Positions 37,451 through 54,500 of a stretch of 64,000 nucleotides of DNA are shown one piece after another. Numbering within the stretch: the stretch's first letter is position 1; every line of letters begins with the position of its first letter. Made by a program: the position numbers and the translations under genes. The stretch is from contig NC_134515.1 of assembly GCF_027942865.1 (NCBI RefSeq), forward strand, positions 24,264,227 to 24,328,226, written 5' to 3'. Source of the stretch: Odontesthes bonariensis (taxonomy: Eukaryota; Chordata; Actinopteri; Atheriniformes; Atherinopsidae). Under the pieces are notes generated by a model. It saw only the letters and a program-made list of their open reading frames with translations. It searched no databases and was not told the DNA's origin.

Positions 37451-38686
37451 CTATGAGGATGACTTCTTTTTTTCTTTTTTTTAAATTCAAAATACCACCA
37501 AGGCAAATCGGATATACGGCCAGGATTAAAAAGCCTGACTAAATTGGCTGTCACATCACGTCACACGCAGTGGAGGATTGGTGAAACAGGGAAACATGAA
37601 AATTACAACATATCCTTCTCAGCTGTCTTCCCCACCCACACTGGTGTAATGTAGAAAGGAACGATGACAGACCACAGTGAACACTTGAATGTTTAACTGC
37701 CCATTTAAAACATGTTGAGCATGGTTGACAGATCTGATCGGTTTAACTCACGAGACGTGGTGGATTTATTGCGGGTAATCTGTGATTTGTGCTTGCGCAC
37801 TCCTGCCAACTCACATCATTTGAGTGAGGTGTGGGCTTCCAACATTTGATGTCCAAAATTACACTAGTGATACATTAAACTATCAAATCAAATTTGAGAG
37901 CGCCCCACATTTTATTCCATCCCAACTCGATTCATGTTGTGACTATTCCACGACAAAGGAGCAACGTCAAATAGGTATTACTCACACTGAGTGATAAAGA
38001 TACAGACATAATATCTTCTTGTTTCAGGCCAGACACTTGATAGAGATAAATATTTCAACATTTTGGACTGTTTTATGGGAAACCTTGAGCAATGACAGTG
38101 AGTGAGTCGCATTGTTGCCTGAGGGTTTAAAAAAAAGAATAATAATAATAAAGTGACTTAGAAGGAGCATGTGCTCACATGTTGCCAAAGCAATGCTCCA
38201 TTTATCCCTAGTCTTAAGCCATTAAAAAAAGTAATGTGAGAAATGTGAAATTATAGGTATAGTTCCAAAAATGTAAAAAGGCCTGCAATAACCTGCATTT
38301 TCTTTCTTTTTTTTTTTTTTTTAATCAAAGGCCCCTGCGTATCCATACCTGCCCACCAATTAGAGGTGATTGCGTAATGTGGTATCAAATCTCTTGCACA
38401 CAGGAGAAAATAATTTGAACAGTAAAATGAGCTCTCACGCTTTTATTGCAAGTACATATTGTGAAAATGACATACAAATTAATACATTAGGAGTCTTAGT
38501 TTCATCTGAGGGTATCAATGGAATTCCAACCTACAGTCACTTCACAAATTTGAGCTTTTATTTAGGTTCATTAGTAAGATAAAGCACCCAGCATCTCTTC
38601 TGTCACATTTTAGACAGCAGTACTCTTAATGACACTTCTAGTCAACCATGTACCCATCTCCACTTACACAGTGTATCCAGAATTGT
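37451..38686. other. spacer between sulfotransferase copies B and C
   Basis: It probably holds the copy B promoter and untranslated exon, but no convincing TATA-plus-donor pair was found. A possible donor (GCAG|GTATGG on the minus strand, near 38348) is the best guess. TTTATT at 38557-38562 reads AATAAA for copy C. Confidence 0.4.
38557..38562 (-). terminator. likely polyadenylation signal of sulfotransferase copy C
   Basis: AATAAA on the minus strand about 125 bases after the stop codon. Confidence 0.45.
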
Positions 38687-42189
<3,503 letters not shown>

Positions 42190-42561
42190 CTGTCCAAGAA
42201 AGAAAGCAAACAAAAGTAAAACATTCAAAAGATATGACCAGTGGCTGCAGCAGTTTAACTCAAAAAAGGAACAGGGAAAAGCAGCTGTCGGGTGTAGACA
42301 GTGAAGCCAGATTCAGTAAAAAGATTAGTCTCTAAAAGTAGTTGTGTACCTTATGCTGCTGAAATCCACAAGTGTTTGCACAAGCTCTTGAAAACACTTG
42401 CACGAACACTTGTCCTTGCATGAATTTAAAATAGGCTCCCTTAACAAATCATTCCCACTAGCTCAGCACCAAATGTTTGGAGAAGAAAAGAACTCCAGGA
42501 AAACGCAGAAGATTGTTGCTCAAAAAGAAAACAATCCGTTTGATTTCAGGATGTCACATAC

Positions 42562-42625
42562 CTTCTCAGGATCAAGCAGTCTGCTGCTTGTGGTTTCTGT
42601 CCGGCTTCTCTTCCTCTAATTTATC
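42562..42625 (-). promoter_or_regulatory. probable first exon and TATA-like box of sulfotransferase copy C
   Basis: On the minus strand a GATAAATT box (42618-42625) precedes a short purine-rich stretch that ends at the donor GAGAAG|GTATGT (exon end 42562). The layout mirrors the better-supported promoter of copy A at 30893-30973. Confidence 0.4.
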
Positions 42626-42967
42626 CCCCGACCAAGCAAAACATTTCCTCCTCCTCTTTTCTCTTTGCATAATACTCCCTTGTCAGAATCGGCTTCCTCT
42701 TTGATCTAATCTCAGTGCCAAACCCCACCATTTGCTGACCAATAACTCCCATGCTTCCTCAGAAACATGTAGAGCACATAAACTGTGTTACTGCCCACCT
42801 AGTTTATCAACTTAACCTACTCATTGTGCCCCGACAACAATGCCCTTGCTGTCAGATAAAAACGGGGTATAAAGGGCTTTAAAGGATTTGGGCTTTGTGG
42901 GGAAAGAAAGTCTTCAATCTTTGAAGTCTGTGAAGAATATTTTAAGTGATTAGCAGCTTAAACATCT

Positions 42968-43467
42968 TCAGAAGCTGCAATACATTCAGAACGGTGCAGC
43001 CAGGGTTCTATTGAGAGCTCGTAAATCTGACCATATTACACCTATTCTCCATGATCTGCACTGGCTTCTTGTCACTTACAGAATTCAGTACAAAATTGCT
43101 CTCATCACCCATCAATGCTTAAACGGAACCTCACCAGATTATCTGAAGGACCTTCTCATTCCACATTCATCCACCAGATCTCTACGATCACAAGACTGCA
43201 ACCTCCTCCACCTTCCTCGATCCAGATTAAGGACCATGGGAGATCGGGCATTCTCTGTGGCAGCCCCCCGTCTCTGGAACTCTCTCCCGGTCTATCTGAG
43301 AGCTCCGCAACCACTGGGCGACTTCAAAAGAGGCTTAAAGACTTTTCTTTTTAAGCAAGCCTATTCTGCCGCCACATGATTTTTATGATGTTGATTTTAT
43401 CCCTGATTTTAGTTGTACTTTGTAGCACTTTGAGATTTTTGCTAATGAAAAGTGCGTTACAAATTTG

Positions 43468-43532
<65 letters not shown>
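42968..43532 (+). mobile_element. L2-like LINE fragment (end of reverse transcriptase plus tail)
   Basis: The frame to 43379 encodes the last part of an L2/Rex1-type reverse transcriptase: LQYIQNGAARVLLRARK, then HITPILHDLHWLLV, then RLWNSLPVYLR. It ends in LKTFLFKQAY, as these proteins usually do. The 3' UTR with TAGCACTTTGAG leads into a long (ATT)n tail (43469-43530). The copy is strongly 5'-truncated. Confidence 0.85.
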
Positions 43533-43534
<2 letters not shown>

Positions 43535-44555
43535 AAACAGTCTTAAACAACTTTAAGTATACTGAGCTATCAATGTGCTGAGGAAAGCAAATCAGATACA
43601 ACATTTGATAATGACAGAAGCCAGACTGATTTTATCTGTCACATACTGGTACAAGTTGCCATACAAGTCCCTGAAACATTATTGACAACTGTCCTTCTTC
43701 CTTGTCAGCATTTGGATCACACTTAAATTTAGAAAATGATTAACTCTCAAACACACAGCGAGGGTTTTCCAACACTGCTTGCACTTGTGGCATGCATAGT
43801 TTAAACCCTGCCAGCCACATGGGAATTGCCTTTGCAGCGTGTGCGATTTAACTTCCTCCATATGCCATTCCTTCTCATTTTAAGCGTCTCAGGTACCATC
43901 ACATGGGGAGAAAGGTCAAACGTTTGCAGCATTTAGATATCTTGAATATTCAAGTCTCTCTTATGGCAAACAAAAATAATCTCTGTCCATAGTTTCCCTG
44001 AGAATTCACTCTTTCTCTGTGGTCTTGGTCACAGCCTTTTACAAGCTCATCTTTTGAGAAAGGGTATCCTTATTTGATACGTGACACGTTACGTATTTAC
44101 GTCTTTCTGGTGGTCTGGAGTGGTTTATTTGATCTGAATCTTCTCTGACACCAACATAAACCAACATAAGAGGTAAACAAAGACTAAAGACAAAACATTG
44201 CATTACCTTATGACGTTACGTCTACCAGCTTATTTAGCTCATAGCTAAGAACATTTCAATTTCTTTGTACATCGTAATTACACTTCTCTTATTTAGCTTG
44301 TTGCCACTTTTGACCGATGCTAAGCTGAAACCTTTTACTTTTAAATGCCATTAGCCTGTTTATGTCGTTACGTTGCACCATTTTCGCTTATTTTACTTTT
44401 AAACAACGTCATTTGCTAAGACACTCCCTTGTTCACAGGAAATTAAAGATAAAGGCGTAAACAACATCTTTGCACACTGAAATGCAACTCCTTTCAAATT
44501 ACAACATGCTACCTTGGTAACCTTTACAATAATAGTTTTAATGTGTGCATATATA

Positions 44556-44596
<41 letters not shown>

Positions 44597-45118
44597 ATGA
44601 TCAACCTTCTGCAACAACTAACTACGAAGACTTGAGCATCTTGACACATGCCCCTTTGGAGAACACAGGGATAAAGAGAGCAGGGAACAACAAATACAAA
44701 CCACTGGAGAGAAAAGACAGTGAGACATGAAAACGCATTTGTTCAAAGCAACAGCTTCAACATGCAAAATATATTTGAATGGTTTGAACTGTTGAACTGG
44801 TTTGAACTGGTAGTCAAAATAAAAGAATAACCCACATTACAAGTCAAAATTGTAGATTTCTTGTGTGAAATAACTGAGCTGATGTTCATAGCCCACTTTC
44901 CACCACTGCTCTCACGGAAAACAAAGAAATATAATTTATTTGAGTAATGTTCTAGTTTGAGTTTGTTGAATTCGATTGATATTTGATAGATATTGCGTAT
45001 GAAAATTCAAATATATGTTTTAGATTTCACCAAAAAAACAACAGAGGAAAAAAAATCAAACCGGACATGACGTAAAGATGTGACGGTGCGGGACCTGAAA
45101 ATAACGTACACAACAAAG
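43533..45118. other. intergenic DNA upstream of wdr46
   Basis: No gene was recognised. The last 60 bases before 45119 are richer in CpG and probably contain the wdr46 5' UTR. A TA microsatellite lies at 44566-44590. Confidence 0.55.
44566..44590. repeat. (TA)n microsatellite
   Basis: Uninterrupted TA units next to a shorter TG run. Confidence 0.9.
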
Positions 45119-48100
45119 ATGGCGTCTCCCGACGGGGTAACAGTGAGTGATTCACACGTGGGTAAAAAGAAGAAGGTAAACACAAATTAATCTTTTGTCA
45201 GATCACATAACTGCATAAGGTTCAGTCTTGAGCTAAGATAGACCAACTCATGACTTTTTACGGAAAGCAAACATTGTAGTAGCGGCTTGTTAGTAACTAG
45301 TATTAGCCAGCTAACGCTACTAGCATTGGATGTACGGAGTGCTGCTGTACGAGTGGACCGTTTATCTGCGCTTAAAGAAATGTATAAGCTGCCTCGGCAC
45401 CGAACATCAACGCTGCTAACGTGACACTCTTTTTTACTCTATGACAGCTCCCAGCTCGTTACTGGCAGGAGTCACCGCAAGAGTCAAAAGCTGAAAACAA
45501 AAATGGAAAAGAAGGAGAACCGACTGAGCAGGCTGTGCAGCAGGAGGAGCAAAAAGCACAGAAAATTAAGAAAAGGAAGCAAAGAGATGGTCAAGTAGAT
45601 GGGAAAAAATTCATATCAGGGGTAAGAGAATGACAGTAACCATATGTTAGACAGATCAGTATCACTGATAAGAATACCGGCATCAGTTAACCTGTATCCC
45701 ATCAGACTGATGGAGAAAAGTGTATGTTCTGACTTTAAAAGCTTTTTATATCCTTGATACCGACAAGCTGGCCCAAATGTCACCAGAACTTACCACCAAA
45801 CAATATCAGTTGACAATACATTTAATTAGATTAGATTTAAAATTCCATATTTTATGTATTGTCCTTGTTAATCTTCATTCTTTTTTTAGAAATCTGACCC
45901 TTTCCCTGGGCCTGCTCCCATTCCAGAAGACAGGTTACAGAAATTCAAAAGGAAAGACAAAATTCAAAAGGTAAAAATCTTTGTGCATGCTGTCTCCGCA
46001 AGATGGAATTGGGTTTTGTCCTGTGGCCAACATCTCACACAGATTCCGACTTCTTCTTCCAGCCAAGTCGCCATTATTACAAGCTGAAAGACATGATAGC
46101 TCGATCAGAGGAAGCTTCAGAAATGGCCCAGAAACAAGCTGCTCGCTTTGACCTCCTACTCCCAGAGGACGCAGGGTAATTTCCCAGGAAAGATGCAGGC
46201 CTGTGCTTCATGTCACAGTACATGCTGTAACGGCAATTAGGTGTTTAAAGCATGCCACTTAAATTCATGTCTCCCTCTAATTCTAGATTTTTAGAAGGAG
46301 ATGAAGATGAGGACACATGTATTATCTCACAGGAGGATATTTCAGATGCTGTGGACATATCATCTGGAGCAAAGGTGAGGGGGGATCTCTGTCATTTTTT
46401 TTACTTGATTTTAACAATCGAATCATATCTTTTATAGCGATTTACATTGTAGCAACTTTGTGTTTGCTTTTACATAAACCTACCCTGCCAAAAAGATGGT
46501 CACCAGGTCAGGGCTTCTGATGTCATTCAACTTTTTTGACTTCTGTTGATGTTTTCTCTCTCTTCCTCAACAGTACTTTAATTTCAAACTGTCACAATTT
46601 GGGCCTTATCGAGTGGATTACAGCAAGACTGGACGGTCAGTATCGCACTCGCTTTGCTCTCACAGCGTTTCTGTTGTGATTGATTTTATGTGATTCATCT
46701 TCGCATTCAAAATCAATACAAAATCCCTCTTTTTTTTTTTTCTTTCCTAGTCACCCATTAGTGACAGTATCTGTTTGTCAGCAAGCTCCTGTTAGATGCG
46801 TAGGGTTGTCGCTCCAAGAAAAGCATAAAAAAACTCCCAGTACACTAATTATCCATTCATGTGACTGTTTCCTCTTATGCTGACTGATTAGATCTCCCTT
46901 TTGGCTTCTGTAGGCAGTTTAACCTAAAACTTTTCTCTCTTTTTTTTTCTTTTAAATGTATTGCAGCTTATTATTATGTACATTTTTTTTTTCCAGTCAC
47001 CTGCTGCTCGGTGGGAGGAGAGGCCATGTGGCTTGTATAGACTGGCAGTCCAAACAGCTCATGTGTGAGATAAATGTGATGGAATCCATCAATGATGTAA
47101 AGTAAGTTATAACCGTTCACACTGTGCAGCACTATACAGAGACAGGTTTAATTGGAACATCTTCTCCAGACTAAACATGTTTCTGTCTTGATATAGGTGG
47201 CTCCATAGTGAGAGTATGTATGCTGTGGCCCAGAAGAAGTGGCTGTATATCTATGACTCCAACGGAATAGAGCTTCATTGTATTCGCAAATTCAATGACG
47301 TCCTTCGAATGCAGTTCCTGCCCTACCACTTTTTGCTAGCTACAGCGGTAGGTTGAATTTGCATCTAACTTGGATCTCATATGTCAAGCTGACATTGTCA
47401 CTGTTTTTGGTGACAAACCCTTATTTGACTTTTCTTGTACCCGTGTCACATGCCTGATCACAAGTTGACTTCAGTAACCTGAAAAGTATTGAAAAACATG
47501 CTTATCCAGGGTGGCATAGTGGGTTAAGCAGGCACCCCATATACAGAGGCTACAGTCCTCTCTTCAGCTGGCCCCCGGTTCGAGTCCCGCATCGGGCGGC
47601 CCTTTGCTGCATGTCATTCCCCCTGCTTCCTGTCTCTCTTCAACTGTCCTGTCCATTAAAAGCATAAAAGCCCCCCCCCCCCCAAAAAAAAATTGTAAAA
47701 AAAAGAAGAAATGAAAAAAATGCTTGTCCAAATCTGAGATGTTTCTTTAAAAAAATAATTTAAAAAAATTTGTATTTATATATATATATTCACAAAGTAA
47801 AAACAATAACCGTTAAAGCTTGCAAAACGATAGAGTTCACCCTTTTAAAAGTTTGCCAACATGAATTGGGTCTTTCGACCCCTCTTGATTTTGTCTACAG
47901 AGCGCCACAGGCTTCCTGCAGTACCTGGATGTGGCGGTGGGAAAGGAAATAGCAGCCATCTGTACCAAGACTGGTCGACTCGACGTGATGTGCCAGAACC
48001 CTTATAATGCCATCATCCACCTTGGCCACCCCAATGGCACAGTCACTCTCTGGTCACCTAATCAGAAGGAAGCCCTCGTCAAGATGCTCTGTCACCAAGG

Positions 48101-48553
48101 CGGCGTCCGCTCAGTCTCCGTGGACAAGACGGGCACGTGAGTCACATAAAAGATGTGCATAGCTTATATTAGACCGCAAGGATGCTGTCATTTTTTTTTT
48201 AAAGCAGGGATGCTTTTTGTTATAATGGGAGTCCACAGCAGCAGTAAGAATACCAAAGTTTAGAAATGATCAGTAGCTTTCCATTCAAGTTAGACAATCA
48301 ACACAGTTTGCATGCAGTTTCTTCCACGTCGAACAGAGGGCAGCATGTCATCATGGTCCTTTATTTTTATTTATATTTTTTTTTTTGGCAGATACATGGT
48401 AACATCTGGCATGGATAAAAAGCTGAAAGTCTATGACATTAGAGCCTTCAAGCCCCTCAAGTCTTACTTCCTTCCTGCTGGAGCTTCATGTTTGTCACTG
48501 AGCCAGAGGGGACTGTTGTCTGCAGCCACGGGGGATATTGTCCAGGTCAGTCT

Positions 48554-48598
<45 letters not shown>

Positions 48599-51500
48599 GA
48601 TCGAATGATGTGTGATGGAAAATCTATCCGGCAAGAGGGAAGTGAATGCATTTTTACAAGGGCAGTCATTTGCTATGTGTGAGTGCAGCTGGATATTTAA
48701 CATGAGCAGGAAAAGAAATGCATGCACACAGCTGGGATTTTCTGCTGTTAGAGGTCTGTGGTTTGATAGTGTCCTTTTAAAAACACTGTCGTCTTGTGCT
48801 TACTTGAACAATGGGAATAGCTCAGAGACAAACTTTTAAATAACACGGGATTGGTATACTAGCAGCTGTGGATTTCAGATCAATTTCACTCCGTCATAAG
48901 CTAGATAAGGAAGTTAAAACTAACTGCAATTGCTGAATCATGCCTGAGAAACTCAGTGCTGCAGCGTCTTGCAACAGTTGACTAAATGATCCATAATAGC
49001 TGATCAAATTACAGCTCATCCTGTTTATGGTATGAATAAGAGATGGCAAAGATCACAAATCATAGAATTCCAACTACGACTCTGAGGGCTTTGTCAACTT
49101 TTGAGGTGTTATATTTTAAAATGATTAGTTACTTAAGCGAGCACTGTACATGTTGGGAACACTAAACAAAATGTATGAAAGTCCATTTTTGTGCAAACCG
49201 CTTCCCTGCAGGTGTACAGAGATGTGTGGAGTACCGCCGTCACTAAACCCTACATGGCTCACAGGGTTCGGGGAACAGTGTGGGACCTGCGCTTCTGTCC
49301 TTTCGAGGATGTCCTCGGAGTTGGCCACGGAGAGGGTTTCACCAGCATGCTCGTGCCAGGTCAGACATATCAATCAATCTTTATTTATATAGCGCATTTC
49401 ATACCACAGGCAACTCAATGCGCATATGCTGGCATCAGAGTTCGCGTTAACCGACAATTGTCCGTCATTGACGGATTTTTTTTCAGCTATGACGGAAAAA
49501 TTTGAAGGCCGTCCGTCATTTTGACGGATTTGACCATTACCATTACCAATAATAAAAAAATAACAATAAAACACACAATTGAAATCATAGGCAAGTTATG
49601 ACATTTTTCTTACTCTACATAAGTTTCACTGCCGTCACCAACTTTCAATCTGAGCCGCAGCTTTGGTGTTCAGTGGGCCGATACATTGTAGCCAGCTGCG
49701 CGAAGGTGTTCTGATAGCTGCCCGTCTGTAACTTTGACAGATGATGAATCATAAAAGTAGCCTACCCGGTAACCTCACACCCGACCTGGTGGTGGCGAGC
49801 TCGTGCATATTAATTAGCAATTTATTAGCGATTGATTAGCTGTCATCACGTTCAGAGGCTCTTGCCGGCTTCTTATCGTTTCATTGGGAGACATGTTTCC
49901 CGACTTCAGAGCTTTGGCTGAAGTGGCGCTGGTCATTCCAGTCTCCAGCGTCGCAGCTGAGCGTGGGTTCAGCCTTCAGAATAAAATTAAAACCTCAATG
50001 AGAAGTCGTCTGTCGGAGGCAAGGACGCAAAATTTAATGACAATCGCCTCGGCAGCAGTCTCAATTGATGCGTTCGATTACACACAAGCGAGCTCCCTAT
50101 TCAAATCAATGCGGGCCAGAAGGAAGGTTTGAGCTACAACAGGTCAATTGCAGATTACCACTGCAACCATTCTAAGTGGACTGTTCATATTTCACTTCAA
50201 TTGTTCTAAGTGGACTGTTCGTATTTTCACTACAATTTTCTTCGTTCATCTACGTTATAAAATAACATGTTCATATGCCCAACAGCCGCAATGTTTTTAG
50301 CAGCGAAAAAACGAGTTCACAAGTGACCGAACGTCAATCTCTGAAGAAATGCATAAATAAAAAAAATATTAGATAATACACACTTGTTCTGTGAATTATT
50401 TTTTAAATGAAAATAAGTCAATAAAACACGAGTTATTATAAGCATTGGGATATAGCCTGTATATTAGCCTACCATTTAAAAGCCTGTATATTACCATTTA
50501 AAATAAAATGACGGATAATAATGGACAATGACGGAATTTTTACGACCCTGTCCGTCAAAATGACGGACAGTGAAAAAGTCTAGCACAACCACTGGCTGGC
50601 ATAGTCATAACTTTTTTCAAATCAGCCACAACAGCAGTTTTACTGCAGCTCCCACAGGGCTCTAGACTAACTTTTTGCACTGGTTGCACTGGTGCGCCTA
50701 ACTTTTATGCTGGTGCACCTAAGAAAAAAAGTTAGGCGCACCAGTGCAAAAAGTTAGTCTAGAGCCCTGTGGGAGCTGCACCCAAATTTTCAACTGCATT
50801 GCATTTAACACCGTAGTTTTACAGGTTCACTTTTTTTATTTATTTTTTTTAAATCGCTGTCCATATAGGCAATATTGACTTGTTATATGATTAACTAGCA
50901 ATCTGGTCAAAATAAAGTTCTTTATCATGGCTCTAGACTAACTTTTTGCACTGGTTGCACCGGTGCGCCCAACTTTTTTTCTTAGGTGCACCAGCACAAA
51001 AGTTAGGTGCACCCAAATTTTCAAACGCATTGCATTTAACACTGCAGTTTTACAGGTTCACTTTATTTATTTATTTATTTTAAAATCGTTGTCCATATAT
51101 GTCGTGTGTGTTGGTGCTTAAAGTGCTTCACTGACCTGAAATTTAAACTTAAAACATCTCAAGATAAATGAAATAAAAAGAAAATCTAAATTAAAATTGC
51201 AAGTGTTTTAAGGGCTTCAGACTGAACATCTCATGGCTCAATGTCTTATGGACTATCCTCCATTGCAGTCACATGCCCCTCGGGTGGCCAACTCCTGTAG
51301 TTGGGTTTTTTGTATATATACAAATCAGTATATTCACCGCTGTTCCTCTCCTCAAGATACGGCTGTACACAATGACGCATTCCTTTGTGGCGATATCTGT
51401 GTCTCCGTTGATCAGGAATGCCATGTACTCACTGTACATCATTGCTTTATGTCGGGTTTACGTTCAAGCCATTTTTCTTCTGAAGAATTATTTCGGACTT

Positions 51501-54500
51501 TAACTTAGTGAAGGGAAGTTCTTCTTTTGCAATATGGTAGGCAACGTTAAACTTGATTATCATCTCGGGCTCGTCCGATGATGTGTTTGCTGCTGCCTGC
51601 TGCTGAAAGGCAGCGGGGAGAGGGGACACTGAGCAGGTAATGTGTTTCATAGATACGTTGTGCTTTTTCAGCGTTTCAGTTCGAAATGTATTAGAACCAG
51701 TCACAAATGCAGTATTTTGCCACACTTTACAGTAAATGCAGTGCATTATATTATCGGCTTTACAGTGTCTTTGTGGAAATGAATGATTTTAAATTGAGAC
51801 TGGAGACAAGTTGAGTGCATATCCGTTGTAATCGGGAGAAAATTGATAACTTGGATATCAGACTTGGAGATATCAAGTTTGGTTCTGCAATGGACGATCA
51901 TTGAAAGTTTTGATACATTTTTTTTTTTTCTCCAGTCTGTGTTTAGATAAAAAACTTGTGGCACACTTGTCTGCACACCAAAACTGCTATCAAAAATATA
52001 TAAATTACTGTCTAAGATGGATGACACAATTTCTTTACCATCCTCAAAATGGGAGGCAGATCTATCCCTCAGTTCTAATTCTAACCATAACTTCTGGCCA
52101 CAAATATGTTTGAACACCTTCAGAATGACTCGGAATCCTAATTTGCAGCTCATACAATACAAAATCCTTCACAGAACACATTATACAGGACAAAGGATGT
52201 TCAGGATGGGTCTAACACACTCAAACATCTGCACACATTGCACATATAACACACCTGATAATTATGCACACACTTTATGGTTTTGTGCGCCTGTCCAGAA
52301 GTTTTGGCTTGAGGTCTGTGAGGACCTATCAACATGGCTTAAGTGTAGTATTCCTGCATGCCCCACACTGTGCATACTGGGTGACTTGGACAACATCAAC
52401 ATGGAAATTAACTCCGTACACATGGTCTTCACAGTGCTATGTATCGCAAAGAAAACTATTCTCATGAACTGGAAAGCAAAGAGGAATCTGTGTATTAACC
52501 AGTTTAGAAATGTTCTTGTAGATTATATTAGCATGGAAAGAATGTCTGCCTCCTCAAAAGATCAACTGGCTGAATTTCATTCTCTCTGGTCCCCGCTGAT
52601 TAGCTTTATCACATAGTGGGGGTGGTGTGTTGCTGTCCCGCCGCTCTGGGCGGTCGGTTGTGTGCTGGGGGGGGCTGTGTGGCTTCGGGTTTCTGGTGGT
52701 CTCTCGGGTTGCGGGGCCTGGGTTGATCATTGCTGGGGGGGACTGTGTGTCTGGCCTGGTTGGCAGTTTGGGGGACTTGTGGGTGGAGCTGTCATGTCAT
52801 GTGATGTCCATGATTAATATCACCATCATGCAGACCATGAACACGGTGGCCTCCTAGCTCTCCATATTAGCTTCTTTGTGGTGTTTTTTCTTCTCTCGGG
52901 TTTTGTTTTGTTCCGTTTTGGTGTTGAATGTGGCGCTAAACGGCTAACACGTCACTGACGCGGACGGCTGCGGGTGGCGCATCAGTCCCGACTCATGTGC
53001 AATGCAGACTGAAACAGCTCCGCTTGGGAAGGACAGTTATCAGAACGAAATTCGAGTAGGACAGTTCTGATAACTGCGTTCTTAGAACTACTCTGTCCGA
53101 AAGCGTATATCTCTACGGACCAATCAGAGCTTGCATGTGGCAGTGTTTAAATGGGTCCTGAAGGAAACTCTTGCAAAATAAAAGTTCCGCGTTCAGAAAA
53201 CTTCCGTACCGTGTGTATTCTGCGTGGAAATGCGCGTACCGAACCGTGACCCCCATACCGTGACGGTTCGGTACGAATACATATACCGTGCCGGCCCTAG
53301 CATCAAGGGGAGCTTTACATTCATAAAGCTTCCCTTGGCATAGCAAATGTGTTTAGCATAAAGGGTATTCAGATTACAATTCTGCTGCCATAATGCTGGA
53401 CAGGACAAGGGTAAAAAAAACAAAAAAACTTGTGGCTTGTTATGGAGCTTTTCAGTGAAGGGTGAAAAATATCTGGAAACATGCGTAGAGGTCAGACTGT
53501 TGGGTGTCCGTTCTTTTTTTTCTGTATTCCTTAAACATTCACACTTTTGACAGTTTAACAGGTAACTGCTGGCTCAGCTTGGTTATGCCTTGTGTTTACC
53601 CACAGATAAAACAAATGACTAAAACCTGTAACAATGCTCAAGTTTTATTTGGTCCAGCTGTTTTGTGTCCACAAATCGGTTTTCCTTTTTATATCAACAG
53701 GTGCAGGAGAGCCTAACTTTGACGGTCTGGATGCAAATCCATACCGTAGTGCAAAGCAGAGGCAGGAGTGGGAGGTCAAAGCCCTGCTTGATAAGATTCA
53801 GCCCGAGCTCATCAGCCTTGACCCCACAGAGCTGGGACAAGTCGACAATGCTGCATTTGAGCAGAGGCATCAAGACCGGGTCCAAGCTCTGGTCAGTTTT
53901 AAAAAGCATCCTCACAGAAAATGTCATTCACGGTGGAGATCTGCACGTTTTGAACTCGCAGTGGAGAAGCTACTATTCACTCTACTTAAATCATCTTAAT
54001 CTCTTACAGGGCTTTGACCCTCTTGCCAAAGAAAAATTTGTCCCCAAATTTAAGAAGAAAGGTCGTAGCTCTACTGGTGGTGTCGAAAGGCGCAAGAAGC
54101 AAGTGGCTCATGCGGACCAGAGGGTAAGTAGTCCAGAATATGACAAGTTTGATTCCTAATCCTAACGATTACTAAAGAGTCACGTGAGTTTTGATTACCA
54201 CACAACAAACATGTTTCATTTGAATTCAGCCTGTCTTCATTTTCTTCTGAAGCACGATGTTTCTGCAGTTGTACAGCCCCAACTCCAAAAATGTCATTTA
54301 AAACAGAATGAAAACAGCTCATCTCAGGTACCAATATTTTATGCAAAAAAACAAGGAAAACGTCCAGTGTTGAACGTGGGAAATTTTACTAGTTAATAAT
54401 AAAAACATCAGCTCATCACAAATTGGATTTCTCAGAAAAGTTAAGACGGGGGGTCGGTCGGTGGCGTAGTGGGTTAAGCAGCCGCCCCATGTACAGAGGC

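Noticed and set aside
42861-42880. TATAAAG on the + strand as promoter of a + gene
   Set aside because: No + strand gene starts nearby; the downstream sequence is a truncated LINE.
47510-47610. tRNA gene from box A and box B matches
   Set aside because: The sequence does not fold into a full tRNA cloverleaf by eye, has a SINE body and tail, and occurs twice with target duplications; it is a SINE head. The same holds for 54451.
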